Assembly (NCBI RefSeq): GCF_030161875.1
Contig: NZ_BSVA01000001.1
Span: 1,674,001-1,738,000 of the forward strand
From: Homoserinibacter gongjuensis
GTDB taxonomy: Bacteria; Actinomycetota; Actinomycetes; Actinomycetales; Microbacteriaceae
DNA length: 64,000 nt
Reading direction: 5' to 3'
In this document: piece by piece, positions 20,247 to 29,398 of the stretch
Layout of the letters: each line of letters opens with the position of its first letter
Numbering within the stretch: the first letter of the stretch is position 1
The notes under the pieces: model-generated
Database searches by the model: none
The model's input: only the letters and a program-made list of their open reading frames with translations
Told to the model about the DNA's origin: nothing
Program-made: the position numbers and the translations under genes

Positions 20247-22604
20247 TCAGCAGTCGGGCTTGCCGTCGGTGAGGCGGCAGAAGTCGAGGGTCCAGCTGTA
20301 GTCGAGGGTGTGGAGTTCGCCCGGCCCGTCATCCTGGCAGCTGAACGAGCCCTCGACCTGGAAGTGCCGCACCGAGGGGTCGCCGATGTCGGCGATCGAG
20401 GGCAGCTTGCCACCCGTGATCATCGGGGTGCCGTAACAGACCTCGTACTGCGAGGCCACGATCGGCTCGTTCGGCTGCACCGGGTCGCCACAGTGCTTCC
20501 ACAGCTGACCGCCGACGGGCTGGCCCGCCGCGAAGAGCGTACGCGGCTCGGGGATCGTCACCTGCAGCGTCGAGTCGTAGTCGCGCACGCCGCAGTCCTG
20601 CGCCGGCTCGGCGTCGTCGTCGCCCGTGCCGCCGGCGCCCACGCCGTTGCAGGCGGCCGAGTCGGTGACGTGGTCGGGTATCGGCGCCGTGCCGGGGAGG
20701 CGACCGACTTCTCGACCGTGTAGTGCACCGGCATCGAGAACATGCCGACGCCGCTCTGAGCGACCTCGCGCATCGTGAACTCATCCTCGCCGCGCGGCAC
20801 GAAGACGAAAGCCTGATCGCCCAGGTTGCCCACGTCGTTGCTGATGAGCAGCGCCGTCACCTCGACCGGGTCGGCCGTGAGGGTGCCCTTCTCACGCGTC
20901 GACCGATTCTTGCCGGGGATGTCACTGCAGGCCCAATCGATGTTGTAGGCGCTGCGTCCCTCGAGCGTCCCGATCGCGGTCACCTCGAAGTCGGCGTCGA
21001 GCTTCCAGTCGCGCACGGCGATCTCGCCGTAGGTGGTGATGTTCTTACCGCGCGAGATGAGCTCCGGCAGCAGGCTCACCCCGAAGTTCTCAGAGAAGTC
21101 GGCGGCATCCCAGGGAATCGAGCCGAGGTCGTTCAGCAGGTCGCTGCCCTTGAGGTCGTTGCGCGCGTGCACGCCCACGGTGAGATCGTCGGGAACGGCC
21201 TGCTTCGGAACGGGCTCGGCCTGAGCCGCGCCGGAGAGCTGGAAGGTCACCTTGCCGTCGCCGTCGGTCTCGGCCGAGTTGACGGTCGTGCTGCCCGTGC
21301 CGCCACCCACGAGCACCTCGTCGATGTCGTCGGAGAAGAGCTCGACGTCGATGCCGGACGGGGCACCCGCCTGGCTGCCGGGGATCTCGATGCCCGTCGG
21401 CGCCAGGAACAGGTTGAGGCACTCGCGCACCTTCTCCCACTTCTGCCCGTCAAAGCCGTAGGTGATGTGCAGATCGCGCACCTCGCCCGGATGCGTGTCC
21501 TTGGTGCGCACGAGCGGTGCGTTGTCGAGGAGTACGTCGCCGTGATGGCGGCGAACTTCGCGATGAGGCTTGCATACGCCGAGAAGGTGCGAGCCGTCGA
21601 CACCCACTCGCCCGCGCTCGTCATGATGCCCGACTTCGCGAGATACTTGAGGCCCTCGTCGAAGATGAACTTCGCGTGCGACTTCATGAACTGGTTGAGG
21701 ATCTGCTGGCCCCATGGGCTGCCGCTCAACTCACACGGGCGCTTGTCTGCAGCGCGCGAGCCGGACGAGCGCACGCTCGCCAGCTGGACGCCGGCGGATG
21801 CCGCATCGTGCGTGTACGCGACGGTTACGGCATCCGGATCCAGCTCGAACCCGGTGACGACCGCTTCCGCCGCGAGACGGCGCAGCAGCAGTTCCACCTG
21901 CGCGAAGTCGAGGAAGACCTGGTCGGCCGCGACGAGCCCGTGCTCGTCGGTGAGGCCGGGGCCGACGGCCCAGAAGACCTCCCAGAAACCGTGGTCGGGG
22001 ATGCCCTGAAGCTCGTCGTAGAGCTGTTGCGTGAGCTCGGCGTCGCCCAGGTCGAACGCGGCGTCGAGCACGTGGGCGAGGTCGGTGAGCATGAAGCCGT
22101 CGCGGTCGGCGGCGAGCGCCGCATGCGTGCGCAGCTCGGCGTCGCTGAGCGGCCAGCCGGAACCCGTGACGCCGTCGAGCGCGACCGGGGTGCCGTCTGG
22201 GCCGTCGACGGCGATACCGGCGACCACGAGCAGCGACTCCCAGGCGGCGACGGCGTCCTTGCCGCCCTTCGCCGCGGTGGCGGCGAGCTCGCCGACGGCC
22301 TTCTGGTGGGCCTCGGCGACTGCCTGTTGCTTCTGGTACGCCGTGGAGTACGCGTCGAGCCCCGCCTTGTAGGCGGCCATCGCCGTGCTGTCGGTCACAT
22401 CGGCCGGGCGGTGGGGCAGCGCAGGCAGTTCTGCGGCGGGGGCAGCGGGGCCGGCGGCGGCAGCTCTCCCATGTAGAGGTTCGTGTCGGCGGAGGTTCCG
22501 GAGGCGCCGGCGGTCTGCGGCGAGATGCAGGCCGTGAGGAGCAGCGCGACCGCGACCGCGAGTGCGGCGGCATGGGTCGCTCGATTCGAGAGGAGCTTCA
22601 GCAT
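20247..22604 (-). CDS. Large secreted lipoprotein of unknown function (three frame breaks)
   Basis: About 786 residues after repair. The N-terminus is a lipoprotein signal (AAALAVAVALLLTACIS, lipobox LTAC), then a helical, Ala/Gln-rich stretch and a long folded region with KFIFDEGLKYLAKSG, WDAADFSENFGV and AYNIDWACSD. The last 200 residues have many cysteines (CNG, CGVRDYD, HCGD, EVCYG, SFSCQD, DFC, PDC), probably disulfide-bonded outside the cell. I recognise no named domain. Breaks: GGGGG 22438-22442 (one short), near 21538-21541 (one base lost; the expected join is AAITADVLLDNAPLV), and GGGG 20694-20697 (one short; SPGTAPIPD expected). The start is the ATG at 22604. It is transcribed away from folP. 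Confidence 0.7.
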
Positions 22605-22725
22605 GATCGGGTCTGAGTCCGGTGCGGCGTCGGTGCCGGCGCGGAAACTCTCGGAGGCTAGTCCTCCTCAGGACGTGCGTCAAGGTTTTCGGGGGCTTGT
22701 CGGGACGGGCTCTAGCATCGAGAGC

Positions 22726-23598
22726 GTGACCGCTTCCTCGCTCGTGCGCCGCATCGGGGCCCGCGAGTTCGACTTCTCGCGTCGCGTGGCGGTCATGGCG
22801 ATCGTCAACCGCACGCCCGATTCGTTCCACGACAAGGGCGCCACATTCGCGCTCGATCGCGCGGTCGAGGCGTCGCTCGCGGCCGTCGCCGACGGCGCCG
22901 ACTGGGTCGACGTGGGCGGCGTGCCGTTCGGCCGCGGCCCGGTCGTGGAGCTCGCCGAGGAACTCGAGCGCATCGTGCCGGTCGTCGAGGCGATCCGTGC
23001 GGCGAGCGACGTCGTGATCTCGATCGACACCTTCAACGCCCGCGTGGCCGAGGCCGCTCTCGCGGCGGGGGCGGATGTCGTCAACGACACCTCCGGGCTG
23101 TGGGACCCGGACATGGCGGGCGTGGTGGCCGCAGCGGGCGGCACCATCGTGCTGACGCACTCGCTCACCCCGCCCCGCACGCCGCATCCCTCGCCGCAGT
23201 ACGACGACGTCGTGAACACGGTCGTCGCGCACCTGGGCGAGCGCATCGAGAGGGCGCTCGCGGCGGGCGTGCCGTTCGAGAAGCTCATCGTCGACCCCGG
23301 TCACGACCTCAACAAGAACACGCTGCACTCGCTCGAGCTCACGCGTCGGCTGGGCGAGCTCGCGGCGCTCGGGGCACCCGTGCTCGTGGCGCTCTCGAAC
23401 AAGGACTTCATCGGCGAGACCCTCGATCGCCCGCAGTACGAGCGCCTCGAGGGCTCGCTCGCCGCGGCCGTCGTGTCGATCATGAACGGCGCACGGATCG
23501 TGCGGGTGCACGATGTGAAAGCCACGGTCGCGGCCGTGCGCATGACGGAGGCGATTCTCGGATGGCGGGAGCCGGCGTGGCTGAAGCACAACATGTAG
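22726..23598 (+). CDS. folP: Dihydropteroate synthase homolog, FolP2-like
   Basis: TIM-barrel protein of the dihydropteroate synthase family, 290 residues. Conserved are MAIVNRTPDSFHDKG, SIDTFNARVAEAALAAGAD, VNDTSGLWD and VDPGHDLNKNT. The canonical pterin/pABA loop GGESTRPG is replaced by DVGGVPFGRGP and the start of the barrel has NRTPDSF, not NVTPDSF. These are traits of the mycobacterial FolP2 paralog, which is reported not to complement folate synthesis. Classical DHPS activity is therefore doubtful. The GTG at 22726 lies seven bases after TAGCAT (22713-22718), a leaderless arrangement. It overlaps the RibD-like reductase by 22 bases. Confidence 0.88.
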   Translation: MTASSLVRRIGAREFDFSRRVAVMAIVNRTPDSFHDKGATFALDRAVEASLAAVADGADWVDVGGVPFGRGPVVELAEELERIVPVVEAIRAASDVVISIDTFNARVAEAALAAGADVVNDTSGLWDPDMAGVVAAAGGTIVLTHSLTPPRTPHPSPQYDDVVNTVVAHLGERIERALAAGVPFEKLIVDPGHDLNKNTLHSLELTRRLGELAALGAPVLVALSNKDFIGETLDRPQYERLEGSLAAAVVSIMNGARIVRVHDVKATVAAVRMTEAILGWREPAWLKHNM

Positions 23599-24317
23599 CG
23601 ATCGACCGGGTGTGGCCCGACGCCGCATCCGATCTCGACGACGACGCGCTCGTCGCGGTGCTGCGCGAGCCCGTGCTGCGCGTCAACTTCGTCTCGTCGG
23701 TCGACGGCGCTGCCACCCGCGACGGCCTTTCGGGCGGGCTCGGCGACGCCGCCGACCGTCGCTTCTTCGAGCTGCTGCGGCGGGTGGCGGATGTCGTGCT
23801 CGTCGGGGCGGGCACGGTGCGCGCCGAGGGCTACGGCCCGATGCGGGTGTCGGATGCCTCGGTCGCCTGGCGCGAGGCGCACGGCTTGACCCCGCATCCG
23901 GTGTTCGCGATCGTGTCGGGTTCGCTCGACCTCGACCCTGCCTCGCGCATCTTCACCGAGGCGCCGATCCGTCCGATCGTCGTGACGACACCGGGGCGAG
24001 ACGTCGCGCCGTTCGCCGAGATCGCGGATGTCGTGGAGACCGGCGTGGGCGAACGGATCGATGCCGCCGCCGCGACCGAGGCGCTGCGAGCGCGGGGCCT
24101 CGCCCACATCCTGTGCGAGGGCGGACCGCACCTCTTCGGCTCGCTGCTCGCCGCCGACGTCGTGGACGAGCTCTGCGTCACGCTCGAGCCGAGCCTCGAG
24201 GCGGGGGAGTCGCGCCGGATTGCGGCCGGCATCCTGCCCGCGCCGCGCGAGCTCGAGCTCGTGCACGTGCTGCGCTCGGGCTCGACGCTGCTGCTGCGCT
24301 ACGCACGAGACGCGTAG
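23577..24317 (+). CDS. RibD C-terminal-domain (dihydrofolate-reductase-fold) protein
   Basis: A 246-residue pyrimidine-reductase-family protein with the NADPH-dependent RibD/DHFR fold: LRVNFVSSVDGAATRDGLSG, VLVGAGTVRAEGYGP and LCEGGPHLFGSLLAAD, ending GSTLLLRYAR. The deaminase half of RibD is absent. The mycobacterial relative Rv2671 has dihydrofolate reductase activity (family knowledge), and the pairing with a FolP2-like gene here points to pterin chemistry. The GTG at 23577 has GGGAG five bases upstream; an ATG at 23562 is the alternative. Either start overlaps folP, implying translational coupling. Confidence 0.87.
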   Translation: MAEAQHVAIDRVWPDAASDLDDDALVAVLREPVLRVNFVSSVDGAATRDGLSGGLGDAADRRFFELLRRVADVVLVGAGTVRAEGYGPMRVSDASVAWREAHGLTPHPVFAIVSGSLDLDPASRIFTEAPIRPIVVTTPGRDVAPFAEIADVVETGVGERIDAAAATEALRARGLAHILCEGGPHLFGSLLAADVVDELCVTLEPSLEAGESRRIAAGILPAPRELELVHVLRSGSTLLLRYARDA

Positions 24318-24331
24318 CGCAGCAGCACGCG

Positions 24332-25183
24332 TCACACGTCGCGGCTCTTGATGAGCGCCGCGCCACCGGCGAGCGCGAGCACCACCCAGCCGAGCAGGGC
24401 CAGGGTGGCCTGGCCCGGGTCGAGTGCGATGACCTCGCTGCCGGGCATGCCGCCGCCGAGGAACGGCGAGTACATCGTCGATCCGAGGCTTGAGGGCAGG
24501 AACGCCCCCACGTTGAACGCCCAGGTGGCCCGCAGCAGGCCGCCGATCACCTGGAAGATCGTCGGAACCACGAGCAGCAGGCCGAGCACGGCGGCGATCG
24601 AGCCGGCGGAATTGCGCAGCATCGTGCCGACACCGGTGGAGAACACCGCGACGAGCGCCGGGTAGAGGGCGCCCAGCACGACGCTCAGCCACACGCGGGT
24701 GTCGCCGGCGTCGGTCGGGATGTCGAATGCGCTCAGCACGACCCCGCTGAGGGCGGTGCCGATCACGAGTGCCGCGAGCGTTACGCCGAAGACGGCGCCG
24801 CCGATCACGAGGGACTTCGCGAACAGGGTCGACAGGCGCCGCGGAGCGGCGGCCATCGTCGAGCGGATCATGCCCGTGCCGTACTCTCCCGTGATCACCA
24901 GGCAGCCGAGCACGGCGGCCGCGAGCACGCTGAAGCCGATCGGGATCGTCACCACCGTCATCCACATGGAGTACACGTCGTCGGGGCCGGCGCTCGTCAC
25001 GCCCGCGGCACCGAGTGCGAGTGCGATGAGCGGCGGCAGACCCGCCGCGACGATGGCGAGCACGCCGAGGCACCACCACGTGGAGCGCAGGGTCACGAGT
25101 TTGACCCATTCGGAGCGGACGATGCCGACGCCGCTCAGGCGCGTGCCGGCGAGCGCGTCGGGGGCCTGCGTGGTCGCGGTCAT
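24332..25183 (-). CDS. ABC-2-type permease
   Basis: A 283-residue membrane subunit with about six helices, starting with a short basic N-terminus and VRSEWVKLVTLRSTWW, a segment typical of actinobacterial ABC-2 exporters. Further landmarks are ITGEYGTGMIRSTMAAAPRR and LGWVVLALAGGAALIKSRDV at the end. The ATG at 25183 overlaps the stop of the ATPase gene by four bases (ATGA). Substrate unknown; the pair resembles bacitracin/daunorubicin-type exporters. It converges with the RibD-like gene. Confidence 0.88.
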   Translation of the reverse strand: MTATTQAPDALAGTRLSGVGIVRSEWVKLVTLRSTWWCLGVLAIVAAGLPPLIALALGAAGVTSAGPDDVYSMWMTVVTIPIGFSVLAAAVLGCLVITGEYGTGMIRSTMAAAPRRLSTLFAKSLVIGGAVFGVTLAALVIGTALSGVVLSAFDIPTDAGDTRVWLSVVLGALYPALVAVFSTGVGTMLRNSAGSIAAVLGLLLVVPTIFQVIGGLLRATWAFNVGAFLPSSLGSTMYSPFLGGGMPGSEVIALDPGQATLALLGWVVLALAGGAALIKSRDV

Positions 25184-26091
25184 GCCGCACCTCCTGCGTG
25201 ATATTCGACCTCGTCTTGGGTGAGGGCGAGGTAGGCGTCTTCCAGCGAGCCGGCGACGGGCGTCAGCTCGTGCAGCACGATGCCGTCGCGCGCGGCGAGC
25301 TCGCCGATGCGCTCGGTGGGGATGCCGACGACGGTGAGCCCCGTGGCATCCGGCGTCGCGGTGCCGTTCTCGGCAGCGATGGCCGCGGCGAGCCGGTCGG
25401 CGTGGGGGCTGCGCACCCGCACCGCGCCCTGCCCGGTCGCCGAGGCGACGATCTGCGCGACCGGGGCATCCGCGATCACCCGACCGCGGCCGAGCACGAT
25501 GATGTGGTCGGCGGTCTGCGCCATCTCGCTCATGAGGTGGCTGGAGAGGAACACGGTGCGCCCCTCGGAGGCCAGATGGCGCGCGAGCTTGCGCACCCAG
25601 ATCACGCCCTCCGGGTCGAGACCGTTGACGGGCTCGTCGAGGATGAGCGTGGCCGGGTCGCCCAGCAGCGCCGCGGCGATGCCGAGGCGCTGGCCCATGC
25701 CGAGCGAGAAGCCCTTGACGCGCTTGCCGGCGACGGCGTCGAGGCCGGTGAGCCCGATCACCTCGTCCACGCGGCGCAGCGGGATGCCGTGCGTGGCCGC
25801 GAGCGCGCGCAGGTGCCCGCGGGCGCTGCGCCCGGGGTGCACGGCCTTGGCATCCAGTAGTACCCCGACCTCGCGCAGCGGAGCGGGGAGGGCGGCGTAC
25901 GGGGCGCCGTTGATGGTGACCGCGCCGCTGGTCGGGCGGTCGAGCCCGACGATCATGCGCATCGTGGTGGACTTGCCGGCGCCGTTGGGCCCCAGGAATC
26001 CGGTCACGATGCCGGGGCGGACGGTGAAGGTGGCGTCGTCGACGGCGGTCTTGGCGCCGTAGCGTTTGGTCAGTCGGGTGGCTTCGATCAT
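25180..26091 (-). CDS. ABC transporter ATPase (daunorubicin/bacitracin-exporter type)
   Basis: A 303-residue nucleotide-binding subunit of an ABC-2 exporter: Walker A GPNGAGKST, Q-loop LDAKAVHPGRSARGHL (the substitution typical of BcrA-like ATPases), signature FSLGMGQRLGIAAALLG, Walker B TLILDEPVNGLDPEG and switch LSSHLMSEM. The C-terminal 90 residues form the usual extension. It is first in a two-gene operon with the permease (four-base overlap) and divergent from the GntR regulator gene, whose leaderless start lies 120 bases away. Confidence 0.92.
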   Translation of the reverse strand: MIEATRLTKRYGAKTAVDDATFTVRPGIVTGFLGPNGAGKSTTMRMIVGLDRPTSGAVTINGAPYAALPAPLREVGVLLDAKAVHPGRSARGHLRALAATHGIPLRRVDEVIGLTGLDAVAGKRVKGFSLGMGQRLGIAAALLGDPATLILDEPVNGLDPEGVIWVRKLARHLASEGRTVFLSSHLMSEMAQTADHIIVLGRGRVIADAPVAQIVASATGQGAVRVRSPHADRLAAAIAAENGTATPDATGLTVVGIPTERIGELAARDGIVLHELTPVAGSLEDAYLALTQDEVEYHAGGAA

Positions 26092-26210
26092 CGAGTCGTC
26101 CTCATGCCATCGACCCTACGGGGCACGGGCGACCGCGGTCTATCGGGGCAGCCCCCGGATGCGTGGCAGGTCAGCAGTCGCCGGGGCCGGCACCGCGTAG
26201 GGTTGCATCG

Positions 26211-26872
26211 ATGTCGTCGGCAATCCACCCCTCGGTAAGGTCCCCAGCATCCGGGACGCCGTCGAGGCCGCGCTCGATGAGGCGATCGCATCGGGCGAGC
26301 TGGAGCCGGGGATGCTCGTCACGGCGCCGAACCTGGCGGGTCGTTTCGGGGTGTCCGCGACGCCCGTACGCGAGGCGATGATCAATCTCGAGCGTCGGGG
26401 GCTCGTCGAGTCGGTGCCGCAGAAGGGCTTCCGGGTGCTCGGCATGGGCAGTGCCGAGGTGCAGGAGCTCCTGCAGATCCGCAGCTGGCTGGAGGCACCG
26501 GCGATGGCGTTGGTCGCGCGCACCGCGTCGCGCGACCAACTCGAGGATGCGGTCGCTCGCCGATGAGACGGTGTCGGCCGCTCGGGAGAGCGACCTCGCG
26601 CACTTCGTCGCCGTCGACAACGCCTTCCACCTGGGGCTCACGGCGCTCACCGGCAGTCCGCGGCTGGTCGAGCTCATCGCCGAATTGCGCGGCCGGATGC
26701 GCCTTGTCGGATTGTCGGGCATGTCGGGGACCGACGAACTGGTCACCTCGGCCGAGGACCATCATGTGCTGCTCGACCTGCTTCTCGCGGGCGACGCCGA
26801 GGGGCGGAACTGTTCACCCGCAGGCACATCGGTGACGTCGTCGGCTGGTGGTCGGCCCGAAGCCCGAGCTGA
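26211..26872 (+). CDS. GntR-family (FadR subfamily) regulator of the uronate module (three frame breaks)
   Basis: A 221-residue repressor-type protein after repair. The N-terminal winged helix shows SIRDAVEAALDEAIASGELEPG, then LAGRFGVSATPVREAMINLERRGLVE; the all-helical FCD effector domain follows with LLQIRSWLEAPA, VAVDNAFHLGLTALTGSPRL and AEDHHVLLDLLLAGD. The ATG at 26211 is seven bases after TAGGGT (26198-26203), a leaderless arrangement. Breaks: CCCC 26228-26231 (one short), near 26551-26560 (two bases lost or one gained) and GGGG 26801-26804 (one short). Lying beside uronate genes, it probably binds a sugar acid and controls the divergent promoters near 28.3 kb (inference). Confidence 0.82.
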
Positions 26873-26878
26873 GATGAC

Positions 26879-26910
26879 GATGCGCCGCCCCGGAATCGGA
26901 GCGGCGCATC
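26879..26910. terminator. Bidirectional terminator between gntR and the binding-protein gene
   Basis: Perfect ten-base-pair stem GATGCGCCGC (26879-26888) / GCGGCGCATC (26901-26910) with a 12-base loop, between two converging stop codons. No T tract is present. Confidence 0.6.
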
Positions 26911-26921
26911 GCGTGCACGGA

Positions 26922-28205
26922 TCAGCCGAGCGCTGCGCGGGTTTCGTCGAGCAGAGCTGCGGAAGCATCCTCCGGGCTCATCCGATCGAACAGCACTTCG
27001 GCGGTGTAGCGGCGCATGTTCTCCTGGAACGACGCTCCACCGGCGGGGGCGAGCGGCGTCGCCACCACCTCGTCCGAGATCTCGGCGACGAAGTCGACGA
27101 CCTTCGCGTCATCGGCGCTCAGCAGGGGTAGCAGCGCGTCGCGCACTTCGCTGTTGGCGGGGGAGCCACGGCCCACGAGTAGCAGCTTTCCGGCCTCCGG
27201 CGAGTTGGCGAGGAAGTCGATCAGCAGCTGAGCCTCCTCGGGATGCTCGGTCCGCGCCGACGCCGACCAGTACTGCGAGGCGACGAACGACATCTTCTGA
27301 TCTCCCGCCTTGCCGCTCGTGGTGGGGTACCTCAGCAGTTCGAGGCCCGACTTCGAGATCTGCTCGAGCGAGGAGCTGGTTGGACGCCCAGAAGCCCATC
27401 GCGTAGCGGTTGAGGGCGGTTCCGGTCTGTTCGAGCCCAAGGGGATCTGCTCGATCGCCTCGTCGGCGCTCGGGGCCGCGCCGCTGGCCACCAGCTCCTT
27501 GGCGAAGGCGTAGAAGCCCGCGACCGTCTTCTCATCGGTGCCGAGCTGGCCGTCGGCGGTGAACAGGTCGCCGCCGTGCTGGCGCGCCCACATCGCGATC
27601 TGGTTGGAGTCGCTGCCAAGCGACTGCGTGCCGAAGATGCCGTCGGGGGTGCTCGCGGAGATCTGCTGGGCGATCTGCGCGTACTCCTCCCATGTCCAGC
27701 TCTCGTCGTCGGGCATCGGCACGCCCGCCTGCTCGAAGATCGTCGGGTTGGCGACGATCGCGAACGTCGCGATGCCGGTGGGAACCCCGAGCTGCTCGCC
27801 GTCGAAGTTCACGACGCTCGTGGTGGCGGGATCGAGCAGATCGGTGGAGACATTGGCCAGGTCCAGCAGCGCGCCGCGGGTGCCGTACTCGACGACGAAG
27901 TCGCCGGTGAGCTGCTGCACATCGGGTGCGTCGTTCGCGGCGACCTGGGTGGAGAGCCGGTCGAAGTAGCCGTCGAACGGCAGCGACTCGGTCTCGACGG
28001 TGATGTTGGGATGCGCGTCCTCGAACGCGTCGACGGCGGCGCGGGTGACGGCGGCGCGGTCATCCGAGCCCCACCACACCAGGCGCAGGGTGACCTTCTC
28101 ATCCGCGTCGTCACCGCCCGTCGGGGCGCAGGCGGACAGCAGCAGGCCGGCGGTCGCGGCGACGGCGAGGAACGCGGTCGCGGCCCGTCGTTGTGGGGTA
28201 GTCAC
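26922..28205 (-). CDS. Carbohydrate ABC transporter substrate-binding lipoprotein (two compensating frame breaks)
   Basis: A 428-residue family-1 extracellular solute-binding protein: signal peptide with lipobox LLLSAC, VTLRLVWWGSDDRAAVTRAA, the cleft segments VVNFDGEQLGVPTGIATFA and DDESWTWEEYAQIAQQ, and a C-terminal QENMRRYTAEVLF helix. Near 27433-27437 the frame slips and near 27369-27375 it returns. The residues between should read LEQTGTALNRYAMGFWASNQ; both slips look like sequence errors. The GTG at 28205 follows GGAGA by seven bases. It is divergent from the permease/catabolic operon, with a shared 260-base control region. Ligand inferred as a uronate or oligogalacturonate. Confidence 0.88.
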   Translation of the reverse strand: MTTPQRRAATAFLAVAATAGLLLSACAPTGGDDADEKVTLRLVWWGSDDRAAVTRAAVDAFEDAHPNITVETESLPFDGYFDRLSTQVAANDAPDVQQLTGDFVVEYGTRGALLDLANVSTDLLDPATTSVVNFDGEQLGVPTGIATFAIVANPTIFEQAGVPMPDDESWTWEEYAQIAQQISASTPDGIFGTQSLGSDSNQIAMWARQHGGDLFTADGQLGTDEKTVAGFYAFAKELVASGAAPSADEAIEQIPLGSNRPEPPSTATRWASGRPTSSSLEQISKSGLELLRYPTTSGKAGDQKMSFVASQYWSASARTEHPEEAQLLIDFLANSPEAGKLLLVGRGSPANSEVRDALLPLLSADDAKVVDFVAEISDEVVATPLAPAGGASFQENMRRYTAEVLFDRMSPEDASAALLDETRAALG

Positions 28206-28281
28206 GGCAAATCTCCTTTGATCGGGGATCGGCCCGGCGATCCGGGCCGCAAGGGTTCCCGCTTCGCGGCGGATTCTCGCA

Positions 28282-28400
28282 GTACCATTTCACTGTGAGT
28301 TGCGGGCAAGACTAGCGGGACCAACCCTGGAGCACAAGGCGCGAAGAATCGGGAGACTACTTCCGTTACGGGTTTGGCATCTGCCTGAGTAAAATGTTAC
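28282..28400. promoter_or_regulatory. Candidate operator pair in the divergent uronate control region
   Basis: GTAAAATGTTAC (28389-28400, a GTAA-4-TTAC palindrome) and GTACCATTTCAC (28282-28293, reverse complement GTGAAATGGTAC) match each other at 9 of 12 positions. They sit near the left and right promoters of the 28206-28465 spacer, and TAAAAT inside the first can serve as a -10. They are good candidates for sites bound by the GntR protein encoded at 26211 (inference). Confidence 0.4.
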
Positions 28401-28465
28401 CGTGTGGCGAACCGGCTGCGGATGCGATGCTGCAGCCCGAGCCGGCGGATCGGAAGGAGAACGGG

Positions 28466-29398
28466 ATGAGCGTCCTCGGCGAACTGCGCCGACTGCGCGC
28501 CGGACGCGCCGGACGCGCTGCGCCACGGCGGCGCGAGACCGCGATCGGGTATCTGTTCTTGACGCCCTGGCTGCTCGGCGTGGTCGTGATCACCGCTGTG
28601 CCGATGCTCGCCTCGCTGTACCTGGCGTTCACGGACTACGACCTCATCAGGCCCCCGGAGTGGGTCGGGCTCGACAACGTCGTCGCGATGCTGAACGACG
28701 CGCGGCTGGCGAACTCGCTGCGCGTGACCTTCACCTACGTGCTGGTCTCGGTGCCGCTCCTGCTGGCGTTCGCGCTCCTGGTCGCGGTGCTGCTGGATCG
28801 GAAGCTGCGCGGCCTCTCGTTCTACCGCTCGATCTTCTATCTGCCCTCGCTGCTGGGCTCCTCGGTGGCGATCGCGATCCTGTGGCGGCAGATGTTCGGC
28901 CGCGACGGCCTTATCAACCAGGTCCTCGCATGGTTCGGCGTCCAGGGGCCGAGCTGGATCTCCAACCCCGACACGGCGCTCGGCACGATCATCCTGCTGC
29001 ACGTGTGGACCTTCGGCACGCCGATGCTGATCTTCCTGGCGGGCCTGCGGCAGATCCCGGTCATGTACTACGAGGCGGCGCAGGTGGACGGAGCGAGCGC
29101 CTTCCAGCGCTTCACGCGGATCACGCTGCCGCTGCTGAGCCCGATCATCTTCTTCAACCTCGTGCTCCAGATCATCGGCGCCTTCCAGTCCTTCACCCAG
29201 GCCTACGTCGTCTCCGGAGGATCGGGCGGCCCCGCCGATTCGACCATGTTCTACACGATGTACCTCTATCAGCGCGGGTTCGCCCAGCTCGACATGGGGT
29301 ACGCATCGGCGCTCGCCTGGGTGCTGGTGCTCATCATCGGCGCCTTCACCGCCGTCAACTTCATCGCCTCGAGATTCTGGGTCTTCTATGACGACTGA
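28466..29398 (+). CDS. Sugar ABC transporter permease (MalF/UgpA type)
   Basis: A 310-residue CUT1 permease with six membrane helices: YLFLTPWLLGVVVITAVPML first, then the domain carrying the EAA loop YEAAQVDGASAFQRFTRITLP that contacts the ATPase. The ATG at 28466 follows AAGGAG at seven bases. First gene of the catabolic operon; the partner permease overlaps its end by 11 bases. The cluster supplies a binding protein and two permeases but no ATPase. Confidence 0.93.
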   Translation: MSVLGELRRLRAGRAGRAAPRRRETAIGYLFLTPWLLGVVVITAVPMLASLYLAFTDYDLIRPPEWVGLDNVVAMLNDARLANSLRVTFTYVLVSVPLLLAFALLVAVLLDRKLRGLSFYRSIFYLPSLLGSSVAIAILWRQMFGRDGLINQVLAWFGVQGPSWISNPDTALGTIILLHVWTFGTPMLIFLAGLRQIPVMYYEAAQVDGASAFQRFTRITLPLLSPIIFFNLVLQIIGAFQSFTQAYVVSGGSGGPADSTMFYTMYLYQRGFAQLDMGYASALAWVLVLIIGAFTAVNFIASRFWVFYDD

